The notes beneath the pieces are model-generated. The model did no database searches and had not been told where the DNA came from. It saw nothing but the letters and a program-made list of their open reading frames with translations. Position numbers and translations under genes: made by a program. Of a stretch of 13,041 nucleotides of DNA, positions 8,580-13,041 are shown piece after piece (within the stretch, counting starts at the first letter, position 1; every line of letters starts with the position of its first letter). The DNA comes from Xylaria sp. FL1777 (lineage: Eukaryota > Ascomycota > Sordariomycetes > Xylariales > Xylariaceae). Location: contig MU401022.1 of assembly GCA_022578965.1 (NCBI GenBank), forward strand, positions 1-13,041, written 5' to 3'.

Positions 8580-11203
8580 TTTAATACTACTTTTATTGCT
8601 TTTAACTTTAAAAATAATTCTAATTATAAAAGCAATAATTTAAACAAAGAATTTAATTTTATATGTTAGTAATAAGTTGTAATAAATATACAAAAGTACT
8701 AGTATTACAATTATAATTAGGGCTACAATTTTTGTTAGTTTTTAAAAAAATAGCTTTTATTGCAAACTATAACTAATAACTAGTTAAAGCTATAAATGCA
8801 TAAAATAATTAACGTATTAAAAAACTCTGAAGTTTAATAGCGTTTTTAAAAAGCTAATATTTAGATAAAATTTAAAAAAAACAATATAAGTTGTAATATT
8901 GCTAACATTTTTACATTTTAAAACAAGCTTTTTATTTTATTTAAACAACTAGCTTTTATTAAATTTAATTTTAAAGCATTTAAAGCTTTTAATAAAAAGC
9001 CTTGCTAAGTTAAAAATGTTTATAATACGTAATAAATTAAAAGGTTACTTTATTTTTTTTAGTTTTAAATCTAAAATATATTTTTACGTTTTGCTGCTTT
9101 TTTCCTAGGTATTTTTACAAATTAGCAAACTAGGCATAAATCTTATAACATAACTAAAGCTAATATATTATTTTCTTATATTACTAAAGCATATATAATT
9201 ATAGCTTTATTATTAAGTATATATACATTTTTAACAAGCAATTTTTTATAGCAATTTATTAGCATTTATTTTTATAGTAATAAAACATAAACTTAAGTAA
9301 TTAATACTTTTGCTTAATTTAAAATATATATTAGCTATAAGTTTATTTTAAAACAGCTAAATAAAATAGCTAAACAAAGTTATATATATAATAGCTAATT
9401 AACTAATATTTTAATACTTAAATTAATAAATATATAGCTTAACTTAAAACATATTGCTTATAATTTAAGTGCTATATTTATATATAATAATTTTAACTTT
9501 AAAAATAGTGTTTAAAATCTTAGCATAAGTTATAAAAATATTATGCAAAATTTAACTAATTGTTTTATAGTTACTAGTTTAAACATATTTAGCTTATTTA
9601 TATAGTTATAATAATATATTACTACTTTTTTTAAAAAAAAATAGCTTTTTTTTTATTTAATGCTAACTTTAGCTTATATAAATAAAACAACTAATTATTT
9701 ATTAGTTTATATTGTTTATTTTTTATTTAAATTATTACATTTAAAAAGGTTTATTTTATTTTTAAACATTGCATAACTATAAAATAACGTTAGTTATATT
9801 TTATAAACCTTTGCTATTTATAAAAACAAAAAAAAAATATTTAAAGTATATTAAGTTTATAATACTTTATTTTGCACTATTTTAAATTATTAAAACTATA
9901 ATAAACAATTTGCAATAATACATAAAAATTAAAAAACTATATTTTTTATTTAAGCTATAATAGCTACTTAAATAAAAGCAAGCAATATATATAACTATAA
10001 ACAATAAATGTTTTTTATACTAGCTTTTTTTTATATTGCGCTAAATTTTATTTAACTAATTTTTTAAACTTTCTAAAATTCTTTTATAAAATATAACGTG
10101 CAATTTTTTAGCTGCAAATAATATATTAAAAAAAATAAAGTTTAATATTATTAAGCTTTATTATTACTATATAATAAGTTTTATGCTTATATTTTAGCGT
10201 TTTTAATTTATAACTTAGTTAAATTTAGTATACTATTTTTTAATAAAGTCTAACTAAATTATATTTAAATAGCATTAAAAAGCATAAATTTTATATTACT
10301 TAAACAAAAAATTGCAGCTTTATAATTTTAATAATTAAAATATGCAAGTTAAACAAAAAAATATACTTAAAACAAAAGCAAATTAATTAATATTAAGTTT
10401 TAAAACTATTATTAATATATAAATATTATAAAATATTTATTTATAATAACTATAGCAGTTTAGCTTAATAATTATAAAATATTACATTAAATTATTTTTT
10501 ATTTTTTTATTTTTTTTTATAAAAAAAAATCTAATAACTATAAATTAAAAATATTATATTTTGCTTAGTTATTTTATTTTAATATTATAAAACTAAAACT
10601 TATAACAAAAATACTGCAGTTAAGCTTTATTTAGTATACTATAGCTAAAAGCAAATAAAAAATTATTAATTTAGCTTTAAAGCATATTAATAATGCTTTT
10701 ATAATTAATATAAAAAATAATAAAAACTTTACGTAAAATATTTTTATTATATTTAATTAATTAGCTATTATAAGCTTTTATACTGCTTTAATTTATAGTA
10801 ATATAAAATAGTTTTTTTAAATATATTAAAATAAATAGCATATTTTTTTTTTTATTAACTAAAATATTATTAAATATGCTTATAAAATATATATTAATAA
10901 TAATACTAAAAAACGTACTAATAGCTATACTATATTATATAATCTTTTTAATACGCTAAATTTATTAATAAAAAAAAAGCAACAATTTATTAATATTAAA
11001 ATTAATAAGTTTAATATTAAAGTTGTTTAATTAATTAAAGTTTTAATATAATAAAACATACTAAGTTTAACTAATAAAAATAAGCTATTTATTAAAAGTA
11101 ATAAAAAATAATAGCTATATATTTTTAATTATAAAAAAGCAAAAAAAAAAAAAAAAAAACTAAAGAACTATAGCTAAATATAAATTAACATAAAGTATTA
11201 TAT
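8580..11203. other. AT-rich gene desert, nothing identified
   Basis: All frames show dense stops. I looked for reverse transcriptase, integrase, DDE transposase and helicase landmarks and found none I would defend. Small patches with more C and G occur near 8716-8730 (TTAGGGCTAC) and 9096-9136 (TTTTCCTAGGT, ACTAGGC). A run of 19 A lies at 11141-11159. Parts are T-rich (to about 9900), which might reflect degraded minus-strand coding sequence. Confidence 0.4.
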
Positions 11204-11422
11204 ATGTTTTATTTCTTTTGCTTTTTTTTTAGCTTTTTAAAACTACTATTTATTAATAATTTTTTATTATGCTTTAATAATCTAAATTATACTAATAAAT
11301 TTATAGCTAATAATACATTTATATATATAAAAAAAGCACTTAAAAATAATATAACTATAATTAGTTTTATTAAAAACAATAAAACAAAAATTATAACTAT
11401 TATTAAACATAAAGCTAACTAG
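11204..11422 (+). other. 72-codon open frame, probably chance or a relic fragment
   Basis: This is the longest ATG-to-stop frame of the window, yet the product is Phe/Leu-rich at the start and Lys/Asn/Ile-rich after residue 25, as AT-only sequence dictates. There is no signal for a start context, no homology I recognise and no conserved motif. The A-rich second half (NNTFIYIKKALKNN, FIKNNKTKI) could be a mutated acidic/helical segment of an older gene. I do not regard it as a functional gene. Confidence 0.2.
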
Positions 11423-12199
11423 CTTAACTATATATTAAACGTTTAATAAATATTTAATTATTATTTTATTTGCATTTTTAGTATTAATTTTAAAGTTAAA
11501 TAAAATATATTTTTAGTAGCATTTTTAATTTATGCTTTATTTATAAAATGTTTAGCATGTTTATTAAAAGCATACTAATATATTATAAAAAGCTTAGTAT
11601 ATAAAATATAGCTATATTTTTTTTATTTATTTTATTTAAATATTTTTATAGTATTATAAATTAAAAAAAACATAATATTTATATTAACTATTTTATTAAA
11701 TATAGCAATAATATATTATTAAACTTTTTTTAGCATAAAATATTTTGTTATACTATTAATAATAAAGTTTAAGTATTAATATAAATTTGCAAAATATTTT
11801 GCATAAAATTTTTAAAGCTTTTGCTATAAAAACTAAAAAATAGTTCTTTTTTAAAGCATAAATTATTAGTATATTTTTAGTAATAACTTTAGTAGTTAGC
11901 TAAAGTTATAATAATATAAATTGCAGCATACTTTTTATTATATATTTTTTTATTTTTTAAAACTTTTATTATTTAGCTATTATAAAAACTATAAAATATA
12001 TTTTTTAAAGTATTTTATATTTATAAACTTATATATGTTTAATTAAATAGCTTATAGTTTATTTTTAAATTTTAGTTTAGCTTTAGTTTATTTAATAAGC
12101 TTAATTAACCTAAATTATTTTAGTTTAAAATTAATTATTAAACTATTTTTATTTTTAAGTTTATTAGTTATAATTAATTAATAGTTTAATAATATAAAC
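11423..12199. other. AT-rich stretch, nothing firmly identified
   Basis: No family motif was recognised on either strand. The T-rich plus strand is compatible with a degraded minus-strand coding region continuing downstream of the helicase relic, but I could not follow its frame with confidence. Confidence 0.35.
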
Positions 12200-12960
12200 T
12201 ATATATAGCTAAATATTAAGTTTTTTAATATATTATTGCTTATATTTATTATAAAACGTAAATTATTTTAATTGTTTTTTAGTAGCTTTTTTTTATGCTT
12301 TAGTTTAAAAAGTTTAACTTTTTATGCTTTTAATAAATTAAAATACTAATAAAAAGCAAAAAAAAATGCTATTTTTTATGTTATATTATTTTAAATAGCT
12401 TAGCTAAACCTTTATAATAAATTTAAAAAGTTTTTAAAAATAATAAAGCTAAACTAAATAATATATATTATGTTATAAATATTTATTTTTATTTTAAAAG
12501 CTATAATAATAAACATAATTTAATAAAAAAAGTTTAGCTTTATAAACTTATTATATAATTATTATTAGTTATTAAAACATATATTTGCATTATATTTTTA
12601 AATAAAGCGCTTTATTTTAATTAAAATAAACTTTAACTTTTAAAGCTATATTATTAAAAAATAGCATATAGCAATAAGTTTTTTTTTGCTATTTATAAAA
12701 ACAATAGTTTTAAAAATTAAATATGCTATATTATATTATGTTTTGCTAATTAAAAAACTTAATTATTAATAATTTTTTATAATAGTACTTTTTTTTATAA
12801 AATAAATAATAAAAAATATATTAAGCTAATTAACTAAAATATAAATAAATTATAGTTTTTTTAAATAAATATTTTATTATTAAAATCTAGCTTTAAATAA
12901 TATAAACTTTTAAGCGTTTAAGCTTAATATAGCAATATAGCTAAATTATAATATATTTTA
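12200..12960 (-). pseudogene. RecQ-like superfamily-2 DNA helicase relic, C-terminal helicase domain
   Basis: Read on the minus strand, one frame holds for about 250 codons without indels. KTIVFINSKKKL (from 12711 downward) matches motif IV of RecQ-like helicases (KTIVFxxSR). IMFIIIAFKIKINIYNIIYII* (from about 12519) matches motif V, ATxAFGMGIDxPDVxxVIQ, with both Gly as AAA and Asp as AAT. L*RFS*AI*NNIT*KIAFF (from about 12417) matches motif VI, xQRFGRAARNxxxQGxAxF, with Gln and Arg as TAA. Upstream, ARF***NIYLKKL (12891-12853) fits the FRPxYxxLxxL segment after motif II. Motifs I-II would lie past the right edge. Such proteins unwind DNA; in fungi related genes are often telomere-linked or scattered in repeats. 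Non-functional here. The downstream limit is uncertain. Confidence 0.75.
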
Positions 12961-13041
12961 TAAAACTAACACTTTTATATAATATATATTAAAGTATATA
13001 ATTTAGAAATCTTTTTATTAATAAACTATATAAAGCTTATT

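Noticed and set aside
11141..11159. Run of 19 A as the poly(A) tail of a LINE element
   Set aside because: No reverse transcriptase or endonuclease motif was seen upstream, and similar A-runs (for example 426-443 inside pol) arise from G-to-A mutation of purine-rich sequence.
11204..11422. 72-codon ATG-to-stop frame as a real small gene
   Set aside because: In AT-only sequence a stop-free run of this length is expected by chance across six frames of 13 kb, and the product has no recognisable motif. Listed only as a low-confidence feature.
1..13041. AT-rich genome of another kind (mitochondrion, apicomplexan, anaerobic gut fungus) with normal genes
   Set aside because: No open gene exists on either strand, and the recognisable relics show directed transition damage with the frame preserved, which ordinary AT bias under selection would not produce.

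Overview
This window is an extremely AT-rich, gene-dead block of what looks like a filamentous ascomycete genome. A hand count over bases 1-480 gives about 11% G+C. No intact gene was found. What remains are coding relics in which C-to-T and G-to-A transitions have turned Gln, Trp and Arg codons into TAA/TAG, Asp/Glu into Asn/Lys, Gly into Lys, and Pro/Ser into Leu/Phe, while the reading frame is preserved. That is the signature of repeat-induced point mutation (RIP), which is known from fungi. The organism assignment is an inference from this signature and from the element type.

Left part (1 to about 3320, + strand): a 5'-truncated Ty3/gypsy chromovirus pol. Protease, reverse transcriptase, RNase H, integrase (catalytic Asp-to-Glu spacing of exactly 35 residues), GPY/F module and C-terminal chromodomain can all be read in one frame (codons starting at positions divisible by 3) with no indel. 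Every catalytic acidic residue I could place is mutated except the first integrase Asp.

Middle (about 3400-9000): a T-rich stretch with a minus-strand coding relic directly behind pol; a 26-bp tandem array (4119-4218); a small less-mutated island (about 4365-4500); a short plus-strand relic (4708-5030); a (TA)10 microsatellite; a long in-phase plus-strand relic of unknown identity (about 6361-7730); a 28-bp minisatellite (7845-7971); and a converging minus-strand relic (about 8579-8110) that includes a less-mutated patch near 8461-8520. About 8.6-11.2 kb shows nothing I can identify.

Right end (about 12,960-12,200, - strand): a relic of the C-terminal helicase domain of a RecQ-like superfamily-2 helicase, again in one frame with no indel. 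Motifs IV, V and VI are recognisable. The N-terminal motor domain would lie beyond the right edge. Helicases of this kind are common in fungal subtelomeres and repeat-rich regions, so a subtelomeric or AT-isochore setting is plausible but not shown.

Nothing here is expected to be expressed as functional protein. The most informative features are the frame-perfect retrotransposon and helicase fossils and the unusual sequence context of the surviving C and G bases: they sit mostly in GpC, or as C after a purine.
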